Part shown: piece by piece, positions 17,798 through 27,110 of the stretch
Numbering within the stretch: the stretch's first letter is position 1
Layout of the letters: the number at the start of each line of letters is the position of its first letter
Assembly: GCF_947500705.1 (NCBI RefSeq)
Contig: NZ_CANMSY010000006.1
Location: forward strand, 143,016 to 207,015
DNA length: 64,000 nucleotides
Origin: an uncultured Brachybacterium sp.
Lineage (GTDB): Bacteria; Actinomycetota; Actinomycetes; Actinomycetales; Dermabacteraceae
Direction of reading: 5' to 3'
Position numbers and translations under genes: made by a program
Notes under the pieces: model-generated
Databases searched by the model: none
Told to the model about the DNA's origin: nothing
What the model saw: the letters and a program-made list of their open reading frames with translations, nothing else

Positions 17798-19672
17798 GTG
17801 ACCCCGAGCATCGCTGCCGACGAGGCGCGGGACATCCTTCCCGCCTCGACCCCCCAGGAGCGGCTCCGCAACTTCTGCATCATCGCGCACATCGACCACG
17901 GCAAGTCCACGCTGGCCGACCGCATGCTGCAGATCACCGGGGTCGTCGACTCCCGCGCGATGCGCGCCCAGTACCTCGACCGGATGGACATCGAGCGCGA
18001 GCGCGGCATCACCGTGAAGAGCCAGGCCGTGCGCATGCCCTGGCAGGTCGACGGCGTGAACTACGCCCTGAACATGATCGACACCCCGGGGCATGTGGAC
18101 TTCACCTACGAGGTCTCCCGCTCGCTGGCCGCGTGCGAAGGCGCGATCCTGCTGGTCGACGCCGCCCAGGGCATCGAGGCGCAGACCCTCGCGAACCTGT
18201 ACCTGGCGATGGAGAACGACCTCACCATCATCCCGGTGCTGAACAAGATCGACCTGCCCGGCGCGGATCCCGAGAAGTACGCCGCCGAGATCGGACAGCT
18301 CGTCGGGGTGGACCCCGATGACGTGCTGCGCGTCTCCGGCAAGACCGGCTTCGGTGTCGAGGAGCTCCTGGACCACGTGGTGCGGACCCTCCCGTCGCCG
18401 CAGGGCGACCCCGAGGCCCCCTGCCGCGCGATGATCTTCGACTCCGTGTACGACACCTACCGCGGCGTGGTCACCTACATCCGGGTGATCGACGGCTCGT
18501 TGAAGGCGCGGGACCGCATCGACATGATGTCCACCGGCGCCCACCACGAACTGCTCGAGATCGGCGTGAGCTCTCCGGAGCCGCATCCCACCCAGGGCAT
18601 CGGCCCCGGCGAGGTCGGGTACCTCATCACCGGCGTGAAGGACGTGCGCCAGTCGAAGGTCGGCGACACCATCACCACCTCCATCCGCGGGGCGACCGAA
18701 GCTCTCGAGGGCTATTCGGACCCCAAGCCGATGGTGTACTCCGGCCTGTTCCCGATCGACGGCTCCGACTACCCGGTGCTGCGCGACGCGCTCGACAAGC
18801 TCAAGCTCAACGACGCCGCGCTGCTCTATGAGCCGGAGACCTCCACCGCGCTCGGCTTCGGGTTCCGGGTCGGCTTCCTGGGGCTGCTGCACCTGGAGAT
18901 CATCCGGGAGCGGCTCGAGCGGGAGTTCAACCTCGACCTGATCGCGACCGCTCCCTCGGTCGTCTACCAGGTCGTGATGGAGGACGGCAGCGAGGTCGAG
19001 GTGCTGAACCCCTCCGACTTCCCCGTCGGCAAGGTCCGCGAGATCAGCGAGCCGATCACCAGGGCCACCATCCTGGTGCCCAGCGAGTTCATCGGCGCCG
19101 TGATGGAGCTGTGCCAGTCCAAGCGCGGGGTCCTCGGCGGCATGGACTATCTCAGCGAGGATCGGGTCGAGCTGCGCTACACCCTGCCGCTCGCGGAGAT
19201 CGTCTTCGACTTCTTCGACCAGCTGAAGTCCAAGACCCGCGGCTACGCCTCGCTGGACTATGACGTCTCCGGCTCCCAGGTCGCCGATCTGGTGAAGGTC
19301 GACATGCTCCTGCAGGCCGAGCCGGTCGATGCCTTCAGCGCGATCGTGCACCGCGACAAGGCCTACAACTACGGTGTGGAGATGGCCGGGAAGCTCAAGA
19401 AGCTCATCCCGCGCCAGCAGTTCGAGGTGCCGATCCAGGCCGCCATCGGCTCCCGCATCATCGCCCGCGAGAACATCCGCGCCATGCGCAAGGACGTGCT
19501 GTCCAAGTGCTACGGCGGCGACATCTCCCGTAAGCGCAAGCTGCTGGAGAAGCAGAAGGAGGGCAAGAAGCGCATGAAGAACATCGGGTCCGTCGAGGTC
19601 CCGCAGGAGGCCTTCATCGCCGCGCTCTCCTCCGACGAGGGCGACATGCCCAAGGACAGCAAGAAGAAGTGA
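17798..19672 (+). CDS. lepA: Elongation factor 4 (LepA)
   Basis: 624 aa translational GTPase. G1 [10 protein letters not shown]3 [13 protein letters not shown]4 NKIDLP, EF-G-like domains, and the LepA-specific C-terminal domain ([24 protein letters not shown] split by family motifs, then [21 protein letters not shown]). LepA acts on stalled or mis-assembling ribosomes. Start GTG 17798 is preceded by GAGAGGA (17782-17788). An in-frame ATG at 17747 would add 17 residues without support. Followed immediately by the MOSC gene. Confidence 0.96.
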   Translation: MTPSIAADEARDILPASTPQERLRNFCIIAHIDHGKSTLADRMLQITGVVDSRAMRAQYLDRMDIERERGITVKSQAVRMPWQVDGVNYALNMIDTPGHVDFTYEVSRSLAACEGAILLVDAAQGIEAQTLANLYLAMENDLTIIPVLNKIDLPGADPEKYAAEIGQLVGVDPDDVLRVSGKTGFGVEELLDHVVRTLPSPQGDPEAPCRAMIFDSVYDTYRGVVTYIRVIDGSLKARDRIDMMSTGAHHELLEIGVSSPEPHPTQGIGPGEVGYLITGVKDVRQSKVGDTITTSIRGATEALEGYSDPKPMVYSGLFPIDGSDYPVLRDALDKLKLNDAALLYEPETSTALGFGFRVGFLGLLHLEIIRERLEREFNLDLIATAPSVVYQVVMEDGSEVEVLNPSDFPVGKVREISEPITRATILVPSEFIGAVMELCQSKRGVLGGMDYLSEDRVELRYTLPLAEIVFDFFDQLKSKTRGYASLDYDVSGSQVADLVKVDMLLQAEPVDAFSAIVHRDKAYNYGVEMAGKLKKLIPRQQFEVPIQAAIGSRIIARENIRAMRKDVLSKCYGGDISRKRKLLEKQKEGKKRMKNIGSVEVPQEAFIAALSSDEGDMPKDSKKK

Positions 19673-19674
19673 GC

Positions 19675-20388
19675 ATGGAGACCGGACGCATCGCGGCGGT
19701 CTGCACCGTCGCCCAGCTCTTCCCCGTCGCGGCGAGCGGACTGATGAGCGGCATCGACAAGCGGCCCGCGGACGGGCCGGTGCGACTGCTCACCCACGGG
19801 GTGCTCGGCGACGTGCAGGGAGACCGCGAGCATCACGGCGGGATCTTCAAAGCCGTCTACGCCTTCGCCCGGGAGACGCGCGAGGCGCACGCCGCCGCTC
19901 GCGAGCTCGAGCTGCCCGACGGGTCCTTCGGGGAGAACCTCGTGACCACCGGCCAGGACACCGACGAGACGGTGATCGGTGAGCGCTGGCGGATCGGCAC
20001 CGCCGAGCTCGAAGCGACCTGCCCCCGCAACCCCTGTGGCACGTTCTCCGCCTGGATCGGTGACCGCCGCTGGGGTCGCCACTTCACTGCCGAGGGCCGC
20101 TGCGGCGCCTATTTCCGGGTGCTGGTGGAGGGGGAGACCTCCGCCGGTGACGCGATCGAGGTGCTCCACCGTCCCGCGCATGGGGTCACCATCGGCGATG
20201 CCTTCCGCGGACTGAGCGCAGACCAGTCCCGTGCGCTGCTGGACTGGGCGCTGGAGAGCGAGACCGTGCTGTACGACACGCTCGTGGACAGTGCCCAGAA
20301 CGTGCTGCGACGCGCTGATCAGGGCGCCGATTTCCCTGACCGGCTGCGCTCCACCGGGCGCGGGCTGGGATTGGGGATGGGCCTGTGA
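19675..20388 (+). CDS. MOSC domain-containing protein
   Basis: 237 aa. The MOSC core includes LMSGIDKRPADGPVRL, GVLGDVQGDREHHGG, SFGENLVTTG, LEATCPRNPCGTFSAWI and GRCGAYFRVLVEGE; the Cys in EATCPRNPC is the conserved residue. Similar to the YiiM group, which handles molybdenum cofactor or N-hydroxylated substrates; the substrate here is unknown. ATG 19675 follows AAGAAGAAG within the lepA end; GTG 19669, overlapping the lepA stop as GTGA, is equally possible. The gene end overlaps hemW by 4 nt, so lepA-MOSC-hemW are probably cotranscribed. Confidence 0.85.
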   Translation: METGRIAAVCTVAQLFPVAASGLMSGIDKRPADGPVRLLTHGVLGDVQGDREHHGGIFKAVYAFARETREAHAAARELELPDGSFGENLVTTGQDTDETVIGERWRIGTAELEATCPRNPCGTFSAWIGDRRWGRHFTAEGRCGAYFRVLVEGETSAGDAIEVLHRPAHGVTIGDAFRGLSADQSRALLDWALESETVLYDTLVDSAQNVLRRADQGADFPDRLRSTGRGLGLGMGL

Positions 20389-21533
20389 ACCCGCTGTCCG
20401 TCTACGTCCACGTGCCCTTCTGCGCCGTGCGCTGCGGGTACTGCGATTTCAACACCTACACCGCGACCGAGCTCGGCGGCGGCGGCTCCCAGGCGGAGTA
20501 TGCGGACAACGCGATGCGGGAGATGGATCTGACCCTTGCCGCGGACCGCGCTGCCGGTTACGACTACGAGCAGGTCTCGACCGTCTTCTTCGGCGGCGGC
20601 ACCCCGACGCTGCTGCCGGCCGACGACCTGGTCCGGATGCTCGAGCATCTGCGCACTCTGATCCCCCTGGCCCCGGACGCGGAGATCACCACCGAGGCGA
20701 ACCCGGACTCCGTCACCCGCGCCTCGTTGTCCCGCCTCGCCGACGGGGGCATCACCCGCGTCTCCCTCGGCATGCAGTCCGCCGTGCCCTCGGTGCTCGC
20801 GACGCTCGACCGGACCCACGACCCCGAGAAGGTGCCCCAGGCTGTGGCCTGGGCGAAGGAGGCAGGGCTCGACGTCAGCCTCGACCTCATCTACGGCACC
20901 CCGGGGGAGACCCTCACCGATGTCGAGACCTCGGTGAAAGCCGCACTGGCCTGCGGGGTCGACCATATGTCGGCGTACTCGCTGATCATCGAGGGCAACA
21001 CCGCGATGGCCCGGCAGCTGCGCCGCGGCGAGCTCGAGGCCCCGGACCCGGACGACATGGCCGACAAGTACGAGCTGGTCGACGACCTCGCGCGCGCTGA
21101 CGGCCTGTCCTGGTACGAAGTCTCCAACTGGGCCCGCACCGAGGCCCAGCGCTCCCGCCACAACCTCGCCTACTGGCGCGGCACCGACTGGTGGGGGATC
21201 GGCCCCGGTGCACACCGTCACCGTGACGGGCTGCGCTCCTGGAACGTCAAGCACCCCAGCCGCTATGCGCGGATGCTCGCGGAGGGTGAGATGCCGGTGG
21301 CCGACGCTGAGCAGGTCGCCGCCGAGGACCGGCTGGTCGAGCGGATCATGCTCGAACTCCGGATCGCCGACGGGCTCGCCGTGGAGGTGGTCCCCGAGGA
21401 GAAGCGGGCGATGCTCGCGGTGCACCGTGAGCGCGGGCACCTGGACGCCGACGCCCTCGCCGGCGGCCGGGCTGTCCTGACTCGCCAGGGACGGCTGCTG
21501 GCCGATGCCGTGATCCGCGACCTGGTGCCCTGA
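20385..21533 (+). CDS. hemW: Radical SAM heme chaperone HemW (coproporphyrinogen oxidase-like)
   Basis: 382 aa. The radical-SAM cluster motif CAVRCGYCDFNTYT (CX3CX2C) lies ~residues 14-22, followed by FFGGGTPTLLPADDL, ITTEANPDSV and ISLGMQS-like VSLGMQSAVPSVL. The extra HemW/HemN cysteine is present as CGYCDF. HemW inserts or traffics heme to respiratory enzymes; true HemN would carry a longer N-terminus. The lepA-hemW-hrcA-dnaJ neighbourhood is the classic location of this gene. GTG start overlaps the MOSC stop. Confidence 0.93.
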   Translation: MNPLSVYVHVPFCAVRCGYCDFNTYTATELGGGGSQAEYADNAMREMDLTLAADRAAGYDYEQVSTVFFGGGTPTLLPADDLVRMLEHLRTLIPLAPDAEITTEANPDSVTRASLSRLADGGITRVSLGMQSAVPSVLATLDRTHDPEKVPQAVAWAKEAGLDVSLDLIYGTPGETLTDVETSVKAALACGVDHMSAYSLIIEGNTAMARQLRRGELEAPDPDDMADKYELVDDLARADGLSWYEVSNWARTEAQRSRHNLAYWRGTDWWGIGPGAHRHRDGLRSWNVKHPSRYARMLAEGEMPVADAEQVAAEDRLVERIMLELRIADGLAVEVVPEEKRAMLAVHRERGHLDADALAGGRAVLTRQGRLLADAVIRDLVP

Positions 21534-21557
21534 GGCCTCTGCGGGCAGACTGCGGGG

Positions 21558-21938
21558 ATGGCACCGTCAGCGAAGCCCACCACGACCGACGAGTACATCG
21601 CGGCGCTGGACGAGCCGGCTGCTGCCCGGATGCGTGAACTGCGGGCGCTGGCGCAGGATGCTGTGCCCGAGGCGAGCGAGGCCCTCAAATGGGGTTCACC
21701 GGCGTACCTGCACCCGCGCGGCACGATCCTGTTCGTCTGCAGCGCTCACCGCCGGCATGCGAACTTCACCGTCACCCCGAGCACCCGGGAGGCCTTCGCC
21801 GAAGAGCTCGCCGGCTACGAGACCGGCAAGGGGAGCGTCAGACTGCCCTATACGACGCCGGTGCCCACCGAGCTGCTGCGGCGGATGATCGCCTATCGGA
21901 GGCGCGAGTTCGAGGTCGACGGCGTGAACTGGATGTGA
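21558..21938 (+). CDS. DUF1801 domain protein
   Basis: 126 aa soluble protein of the DUF1801/YdhG group: DEYIAALDEPAAARMRELRA, PEASEALKWGSPAYLHPRG, FTVTPSTREAFAEEL, GSVRLPYTTPVPTELLRRM. A frataxin-like iron-chaperone role is proposed for some relatives, but nothing here proves iron binding. The ATG at 21558 is 24 nt after the hemW stop. CAGACT lies 6 nt before the start, so a leaderless transcript is possible. A strong hairpin follows. Confidence 0.75.
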   Translation: MAPSAKPTTTDEYIAALDEPAAARMRELRALAQDAVPEASEALKWGSPAYLHPRGTILFVCSAHRRHANFTVTPSTREAFAEELAGYETGKGSVRLPYTTPVPTELLRRMIAYRRREFEVDGVNWM

Positions 21939-21944
21939 AGGCAG

Positions 21945-21987
21945 CACAAGAGCCCCCGGGATCCTGGGATCCCGGGGGGCTCTTGTG
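21945..21987. terminator. Long bidirectional hairpin terminator
   Basis: A near-perfect inverted repeat begins CACAAGAGCCCCCGGG and ends with its complement, with one extra G in the right arm and a 3-nt loop. It separates the convergent DUF1801 and DUF4870 genes and probably terminates both. Confidence 0.85.
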
Positions 21988-22014
21988 GTCACGACGCAGA
22001 AGGCGCCGAGAGCG

Positions 22015-22728
22015 TCACTTCACCAGGCGGATGTTGAACGGGTAGTTCCAGTACTCACCCTGGTTGGCCTTGACCGCGCCGATGATCGAGAAGATCAGCT
22101 GCAGCAGGGCCGGCAGTCCGACCAGCGGGTACAGCGCCCAGCCGATTCCGAAGGAGAGCGCTCCGAAGATCGTGACCGCGATGGTCAGGGCGATCTGCGC
22201 GATCACCACGGCGATCGCACCGTTCAGGGCCTCCGCGGCGTGGAAGCGCACGAAGCGGTCGCGGTCCTTGTACATCACGAAGATGATCAGCGGGCCGACC
22301 CAGCCGAGGAAACCCCAGCTGACCACGTGCCCGAGGACCACCGCGAGCTGCGAGAACATTCCCCACATGCGTGAGTCGGAGCGGCTCAGCGGCTGACCGG
22401 AGAGCGGTCCTTCATGGACGCCCTTGGTGCCGGGCATCGGCTGGTCGGGCTGCTCTCCGCCCGGCGCCCCACCGGGGGCGCCGTAGGGTGCAGCACCCGG
22501 TGCCTGGTAGGCGCTGTGGCCGGCAGGAGCGGGAGCCGGTGCTGCGAGGTGGGGGGCCTGCGTCGCGGGCTTGCCCGCGCTCTGTGCCGACGGTGCGCGG
22601 GAGGCGTCGGGACCGTAGGCGAAGGGGTCGTGCGGATGCAGGGCGGGATCCGAGGTGGGGGCGGCCTGCTCGGCGGGGGTACCCGGCTCGGTGCCGAACG
22701 GATCGTGCGGATGCGGAGTCTGGCTCAT
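22015..22728 (-). CDS. DUF4870 domain membrane protein
   Basis: 237 aa. The N-terminal ~120 residues are Pro/Ala/Gly-rich and probably disordered, with a repeated HPHDPF element (HPHDPFGTEPG and HPHDPFAYGPD). The C-terminal ~110 residues hold DUF4870-type membrane segments: GPLIIFVMYKDRDRFVRFHAAEALN is the family signature (only part quoted as seen), then ALYPLVGLPALLQLIFSII. Start 22728 has AAGGAA 4 nt upstream; a longer in-frame start at 22776 lies before it. Function unknown. Convergent with the DUF1801 gene across a terminator. Confidence 0.85.
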   Translation of the reverse strand: MSQTPHPHDPFGTEPGTPAEQAAPTSDPALHPHDPFAYGPDASRAPSAQSAGKPATQAPHLAAPAPAPAGHSAYQAPGAAPYGAPGGAPGGEQPDQPMPGTKGVHEGPLSGQPLSRSDSRMWGMFSQLAVVLGHVVSWGFLGWVGPLIIFVMYKDRDRFVRFHAAEALNGAIAVVIAQIALTIAVTIFGALSFGIGWALYPLVGLPALLQLIFSIIGAVKANQGEYWNYPFNIRLVK

Positions 22729-22851
22729 GGTTCCTTCTTCGTGACGGGCCGGTTCTCTGGCCGGCGACGGGCTCATGCGAAAAGCCTATAGAGCCGATCC
22801 GGCGGCGTCGGCGTGGCGTGCCGCCGCATCGCGCGGGGGATATCCCCCGGG

Positions 22852-23730
22852 TCAGGCGTGATCGACCGTCACGAAGTCGATGAGCTCCTCGATGCGGCCC
22901 GAGAGCGTCGGCTCGACGTCGGCATAGGAGCGGACGGTCGACAGGATGCGCTTCCAGCCCAGCCCGATGTCTGACTTATCCGCATGGGGCCAGCCGAGCG
23001 CGGCGAGGGAGCCGACCTTGATATCGGTGCCCTTGGGGATGTGCGGCCAGGCGGTGAGGCCCACCCGGGCAGGCTTGACCGCCTGCCAGACGTCGACGTA
23101 CGGGTGGCCGAGCACCGTGACATTGCCGCGGGCGCCGGGCAGCGCCATCACCTCGGCGGCGATCCGGGACTCCTTCGAGCCCTTCACGAGGTGGTCCACG
23201 AGGATCCCGAGTCGGCGCCCGGGGGAGGGCCCGAACTCGCGCACGCGCTCGGCGAGGTTGTCGGCTCCCTCGAGCTGCTCGACGACGATGCCCTCGATGC
23301 GCAAATCGTGTCCCCACACCTTCTGCACCAGCTCGGCGTCGTGGGTGCCCTCGACCCAGATCCGCGAGGCGCGGGCGGTGCGCGCCTTCGCCCCCGCGAC
23401 GTAGATGGAGCCGGAGGCGGAGCGGGTGCGGCTCGGTGCCGCGGTCCTCGCGATGGCGCGGGTGAGCACCACGGGCCTGCCGTCGATCATGAAGCCCGGG
23501 CCCAGCGGGAAGGTGCGGCGCACCCCGCGGCCGTCCTCGAGCTCGACGATCAGCTCCCCGGCGATCTTCTCCACCCGCGTCACCGCGCCGGTGAATCCGG
23601 TGGAGGCCTCCTCGGCGACCAGACCCCGCTGAGCGGGGACCTCGCGGGCCGCAGGAGGGCGACGATGATGGGCGGGCGGACCGGAGGAGAGCACGTCGCG
23701 GCCGTACCGGTCGGGGAAGTCAGCAGGCAC
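22852..23730 (-). CDS. DUF3097 family protein
   Basis: 292 aa, a family largely confined to actinobacteria. Visible blocks: DRYGRDVLSSGPP, EASTGFTGAVTRVEKIAGEL, VWVEGTHDAELVQKVWG-like RIWVEGTHDAELVQKVWG, GPSPGRRLGILVDHLVKGSK, and VLGHPYVDVWQAVKPARVGL. The Asp/Glu-rich blocks resemble a toprim-like nuclease core (my inference). GTG 23730 is chosen because TACGGT (minus strand, 23738-23743) lies 7 nt upstream, as in other probable leaderless genes here; GTG 23739 is the alternative. Divergent from hrcA. Confidence 0.8.
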   Translation of the reverse strand: MPADFPDRYGRDVLSSGPPAHHRRPPAAREVPAQRGLVAEEASTGFTGAVTRVEKIAGELIVELEDGRGVRRTFPLGPGFMIDGRPVVLTRAIARTAAPSRTRSASGSIYVAGAKARTARASRIWVEGTHDAELVQKVWGHDLRIEGIVVEQLEGADNLAERVREFGPSPGRRLGILVDHLVKGSKESRIAAEVMALPGARGNVTVLGHPYVDVWQAVKPARVGLTAWPHIPKGTDIKVGSLAALGWPHADKSDIGLGWKRILSTVRSYADVEPTLSGRIEELIDFVTVDHA

Positions 23731-23790
23731 GCGCGACACCGTACACCCGTGGCGAACACCTCCCCGCGCAGCGCGCCGGGACGCGTAGGA

Positions 23791-23817
23791 TTGGCACCTG
23801 GCATGAGAGAGTGCCAA
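23791..23817 (+). promoter_or_regulatory. CIRCE operator of hrcA-dnaJ
   Basis: TTGGCACCT, 9 nt, GAGTGCCAA: the HrcA-binding CIRCE inverted repeat (consensus TTAGCACTC-N9-GAGTGCTAA), with 7 of 9 arm positions paired. It begins at the last base of a TAGGAT -10-like hexamer (23786-23791), so bound HrcA would block initiation of its own operon. Confidence 0.88.
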
Positions 23818-23853
23818 TCGAGACAGCAACGATGGAAGCACGCAGCGCAGGAG

Positions 23854-24864
23854 GTGAGCGAGACGGACGCCCGCAAGCTCCAGATCCTCGGCGCGATCGT
23901 CGAGGACTACGTCTCCACCCGCGAGCCCGTCGGCTCCAAGTCGCTCCTGGAGCGTCACGAGCTCGGCGTCTCCGCCGCGACGGTGCGCAACGACATGTCC
24001 CTGCTCGAGGAGGAGGGGCTGATCCATCAGCCCCACACCTCTGCGGGTCGCGTCCCCACTGACAAGGGCTATCGCACCTTCGTCGACCACGTCGCCACGA
24101 TCAAGCCGCTCTCCGCCCCTGAACGGCGAGCGATCCGCGCCCTGCTCGAGGACTCCGGCGACGTCGAGGAGCTGCTGGCCCGGACTGTGCGGGTGCTCGC
24201 GCAGCTGACCCAGCAGGTCGCGATGGTGCAGTACCCGGCGCGCAGGCAGGCCCGGATCCGCCATGTCGAGCTGGTCAAGGTCGCCGACTCCCTGCTGCTG
24301 GTGGTGCTGATCACCGAGTCCGGGCGGGTGGACCAGCGCACCGTGCCGATCAATGCCGGCAAGCCCACCGAGTACTACACCGTGCTGCGCGATCAGCTGA
24401 ACCGGGTCGTCGCCGGCCGCGAGGTCACCGATCTCGCCGCGCCGCTTGCCGAGTTCCTCGAGGCGCTCACGCCTCCGGAGCGCCCGGCGGCCGCCGAGGT
24501 CTCCGAAGCCCTCGCCGCGCTCGCGGCGACCAGGGCCGAGGGCCGGATCATGATGGCCGGCACCGCCAACATCGCACGCTCGGCCGAGGACTTCGCCCGG
24601 GACGTCGAGCCGTTGCTGGACGTGCTCGAGGAGCAGCTGGTGCTGCTGCGACTGTTCACCGAGATGCACGCCTCGCCGGGTGCCGTCGAGGTGCGCATCG
24701 GCACCGAGCTCCAGGACCGGGCGCTGCATCAGGCCGCGGTCGTCGGCGCCGGATACGGTGTCGGCTCGCATGTCGCGATCCTGGGACCCAGCCGGATGGA
24801 TTACGTCACCGGCATCTCCACCGTCCAGGCCATCGCCCGCTACGTCTCCCGCTTTCTCGAATAG
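23854..24864 (+). CDS. hrcA: Heat-inducible transcription repressor HrcA
   Basis: 336 aa. N-terminal winged helix: ILGAIVEDYVSTREPVGSK and ELGVSAATVRNDMSLLEEEG, followed by HQPHTSAGRVPTDKGYR. The central and C-terminal domains mediate dimerisation (VVLITESGRVDQRTV; VIGAGYG-like VVGAGYGVGSHVAILGP). HrcA represses chaperone operons by binding CIRCE and is reactivated by GroE. GTG 23854 is chosen because the upstream in-frame ATG at 23803 lies inside the CIRCE spacer. No strong Shine-Dalgarno is at ideal spacing. Followed after 105 nt by dnaJ. Confidence 0.95.
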   Translation: MSETDARKLQILGAIVEDYVSTREPVGSKSLLERHELGVSAATVRNDMSLLEEEGLIHQPHTSAGRVPTDKGYRTFVDHVATIKPLSAPERRAIRALLEDSGDVEELLARTVRVLAQLTQQVAMVQYPARRQARIRHVELVKVADSLLLVVLITESGRVDQRTVPINAGKPTEYYTVLRDQLNRVVAGREVTDLAAPLAEFLEALTPPERPAAAEVSEALAALAATRAEGRIMMAGTANIARSAEDFARDVEPLLDVLEEQLVLLRLFTEMHASPGAVEVRIGTELQDRALHQAAVVGAGYGVGSHVAILGPSRMDYVTGISTVQAIARYVSRFLE

Positions 24865-24969
24865 CCTCGGGCGGGCTCGGCGGTCTCACACCCGCCCCGC
24901 CTCCCATGCCTCTCGACGCCCCGTGCCCTCGGCTCGCGGCACCGACTCCCCGGTAAGGACCCCACTGCA

Positions 24970-26097
24970 GTGAACGACGATTACTACGACCTCCTCGGCG
25001 TCTCCCGCGAGGCATCGACCGAAGAGATCAAGAAGGCATACCGCAAGCTCGCCCGCACGCTCCACCCGGATGTGAACCCGGATCCGGAGGCGGCCGAGAA
25101 GTTCAAACGGGTCTCCCAGGCCTACGAGACGCTCTCCAACGCGGACAAGCGTCGTCAGTACGACATGGGCGGCGGCCCGGGCATGGGTGGCTTCCCCGGC
25201 GGCGGTGGCGGGGCTGGCTTCGACTTCAACGACATCTTCGACATGTTCGCCGGCGCCTCCGGCATGCGCGGCCGCAACCAGGGCCCCGTGCCCCGCCAGC
25301 GCCGCGGCGGAGATGTGCTGCGCCGCGTGAAGATCGACCTGCGTGATGTGGTCTTCGGCACCGAGGAGAAGGTCTCCTTCCGCACCGCGGTGCTGTGCGA
25401 GCGCTGCTCAGGCTCCTGCTGCGAGCCGGGCACCAGCCCCACCCGCTGCACCGCCTGCAACGGCTCCGGCCACGTCCAGCGGGTCGCGCAGTCGCTGCTG
25501 GGCCAGATGGTCACCATGGCGCCCTGCCCCACCTGCGACGGCCACGGCGATGTCATCGAGAGCCCCTGCTCCGGCTGCTCCGGTCACGGCCGCACCGCCT
25601 CCGAGCGCACGGTGACCGTGCGGATCCCCTCCGGTGTCGAGAACGGCACCCGGATCCAGCTGCGCGGCGAAGGCGAGACCGGCGAGGCGGGCGGGCCGTC
25701 CGGCGATCTCTTCGTCGAGCTGTCCGTCTCCGATCATGAGATGTTCGAACGCTCCGGCGACGACCTGGTGACCACGATCGCGGTCCCCATGACCACCGCC
25801 GCGCTCGGCGCGACCATCCTGCTGGAGACCTTCGACGGCTCCCAGGATCTCGATGTCCGCCCCGGCTCGCAGCCCGGTGAGGAGATCGTCCTGAAGGGAC
25901 TGGGCGTCACCCCGCTGCGCCGCGAGCGCCGCGGCGACATCCGGGTGGTGCTCGATGTGGATGTCCCCACCTCGCTCAGCGACGAGGAGCGGGACCTGCT
26001 CCAGCAGCTCGCCGCCCTGCGCGGCGACGAGACGACGCGCCGCAGCAAGGGTCACGGCCCGTTCGCGAAGCTCCGCGAGCGCCTGCGCGAGTTCTGA
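24970..26097 (+). CDS. dnaJ: Chaperone DnaJ (DnaJ2 type)
   Basis: 375 aa. J domain ([23 protein letters not shown] at ~residues 33-35), Gly-rich linker ([14 protein letters not shown]), a four-repeat zinc region and two beta-sandwich substrate domains. Zinc repeats are [24 protein letters not shown] and CSGCSGHG; the first ends in Cys instead of Gly, giving an adjacent CC pair. DnaJ stimulates DnaK. GTG start with AAGGA about 10 nt upstream. The hrcA-dnaJ order is typical of the second dnaJ copy of actinobacteria, away from dnaK-grpE. Confidence 0.94.
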   Translation: MNDDYYDLLGVSREASTEEIKKAYRKLARTLHPDVNPDPEAAEKFKRVSQAYETLSNADKRRQYDMGGGPGMGGFPGGGGGAGFDFNDIFDMFAGASGMRGRNQGPVPRQRRGGDVLRRVKIDLRDVVFGTEEKVSFRTAVLCERCSGSCCEPGTSPTRCTACNGSGHVQRVAQSLLGQMVTMAPCPTCDGHGDVIESPCSGCSGHGRTASERTVTVRIPSGVENGTRIQLRGEGETGEAGGPSGDLFVELSVSDHEMFERSGDDLVTTIAVPMTTAALGATILLETFDGSQDLDVRPGSQPGEEIVLKGLGVTPLRRERRGDIRVVLDVDVPTSLSDEERDLLQQLAALRGDETTRRSKGHGPFAKLRERLREF

Positions 26098-26116
26098 GCC
26101 GACGGGAGAGCACCTG

Positions 26117-26905
26117 ATGCCCACCACGCCTCCGGGCTTCCTGATCCTCGACGACGCCCTCGCCGCCGTCGTCATGGGCGATGCCCTCGTGCTGGCGGGC
26201 GACGAGGGCCGGCACGCCGCGAAGGTGGCGCGGATCGGGGTGGGGGAGCAGGTGCTGCTTACCGACGCCCCCGGCCGTCAGGTCCTCGCCGAGGTGACCG
26301 CCGCCCGCAAGGAGGCGCTGGACCTGCGCCTGCTCGCGGACCCCTCGCCCGCCGTGCAGCGCCTGCCCCGGCTGACCCTGGTGCAGGCGCTGGCCACCGG
26401 CGGGCGCGACGAGCAGGCTGTGGAATCGGCCACCGAGCTCGGGATCGACCGAGTCGTGCCCTGGATCGCGCGCCGCTCGGTGTCCGTCTGGCGCGGGGAG
26501 AAGCTGCGCAAGGGTCGCGCCAAGTGGGAGTCGACCGTGCGCGCGGCGGTCAAGCAGTGCCGCCGGCCCGGGATTCCCGCGGTCGGGGAGCCCGTGACCA
26601 CCTCGCAGCTGGTCGCCGACCTGCGAGGACGAGTGGCCGACGGGATGCTGGTGCTGGTGCTGCACGAGCAGGAGTCCGTGGGAGTGATGAGCCTCGCCGA
26701 GGATCTGCGCGCCGCGAGCGAGGACGGTCTCGAGGAGATCCTCGTGATCGTCGGCCCTGAGGGCGGCATCGATCCCGAGGAGCTCGCTCAGCTGCGCGAG
26801 ACGGGTGCCCGCTCCGTGCTGCTCGGCCCCGAGGTGCTGCGCTCCTCGACCGCCGGCCCCGCCGCGATCGCCGTGCTCAGCGCGCTGCTGGGTCGCTGGG
26901 GCTGA
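26117..26905 (+). CDS. rsmE: 16S rRNA (uracil1498-N3)-methyltransferase
   Basis: 262 aa SPOUT methyltransferase. N-terminal PUA-like domain (EGRHAAKVARIGVGEQVLL), then the SPOUT knot: QALATGGRDEQAVESATELG, VPWIARRSV, AVKQCRRPGIPAV, LVIVGPEGGIDPEEL-like VIVGPEGGIDPEELA, and the C-terminal SAM loop LGPEVLRSSTAGPAAIAVL. It methylates U1498 in 16S rRNA. The gene follows dnaJ by 19 nt, as in many actinobacteria. Start ATG 26117 is the only one compatible with the N-terminal fold. Confidence 0.93.
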   Translation: MPTTPPGFLILDDALAAVVMGDALVLAGDEGRHAAKVARIGVGEQVLLTDAPGRQVLAEVTAARKEALDLRLLADPSPAVQRLPRLTLVQALATGGRDEQAVESATELGIDRVVPWIARRSVSVWRGEKLRKGRAKWESTVRAAVKQCRRPGIPAVGEPVTTSQLVADLRGRVADGMLVLVLHEQESVGVMSLAEDLRAASEDGLEEILVIVGPEGGIDPEELAQLRETGARSVLLGPEVLRSSTAGPAAIAVLSALLGRWG

Positions 26906-26974
26906 GCTGCCCAGCGCGTCTGCTGCGCCCACCCGCTGCCCTGGCTCGACCTCGTCGCCGCGCCGGCAGCAGAA

Positions 26975-27026
26975 CGCCGAGAACACTGATTCCTGCCGGA
27001 TATGCAAGGAATCGGTGCTCTCGGCG
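26975..27026. terminator. Imperfect long hairpin between convergent genes
   Basis: CGCCGAGA-CAC-GATTCCT arms pair over about 20 bp with two transition (G/T-type) positions and one extra base, loop around GCCGGATAT. It lies between the rsmE end and the convergent FMN reductase. No U-tract. Probably a bidirectional terminator; a dispersed palindromic repeat is possible. Confidence 0.6.
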
Positions 27027-27110
27027 CTGGTCACCCGGTGTGTCCGGACGGCTCGGGAAGGCACTGTGGGCTAGGGGCGCCCGGCTCACCCGGCACGCCC
27101 GGGAAGACGG

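Noticed and set aside
23803-23853. Upstream in-frame ATG for hrcA
   Set aside because: Lies in the CIRCE spacer, downstream of the -10 by too little for a transcript to include it reliably; added residues are not HrcA-like.
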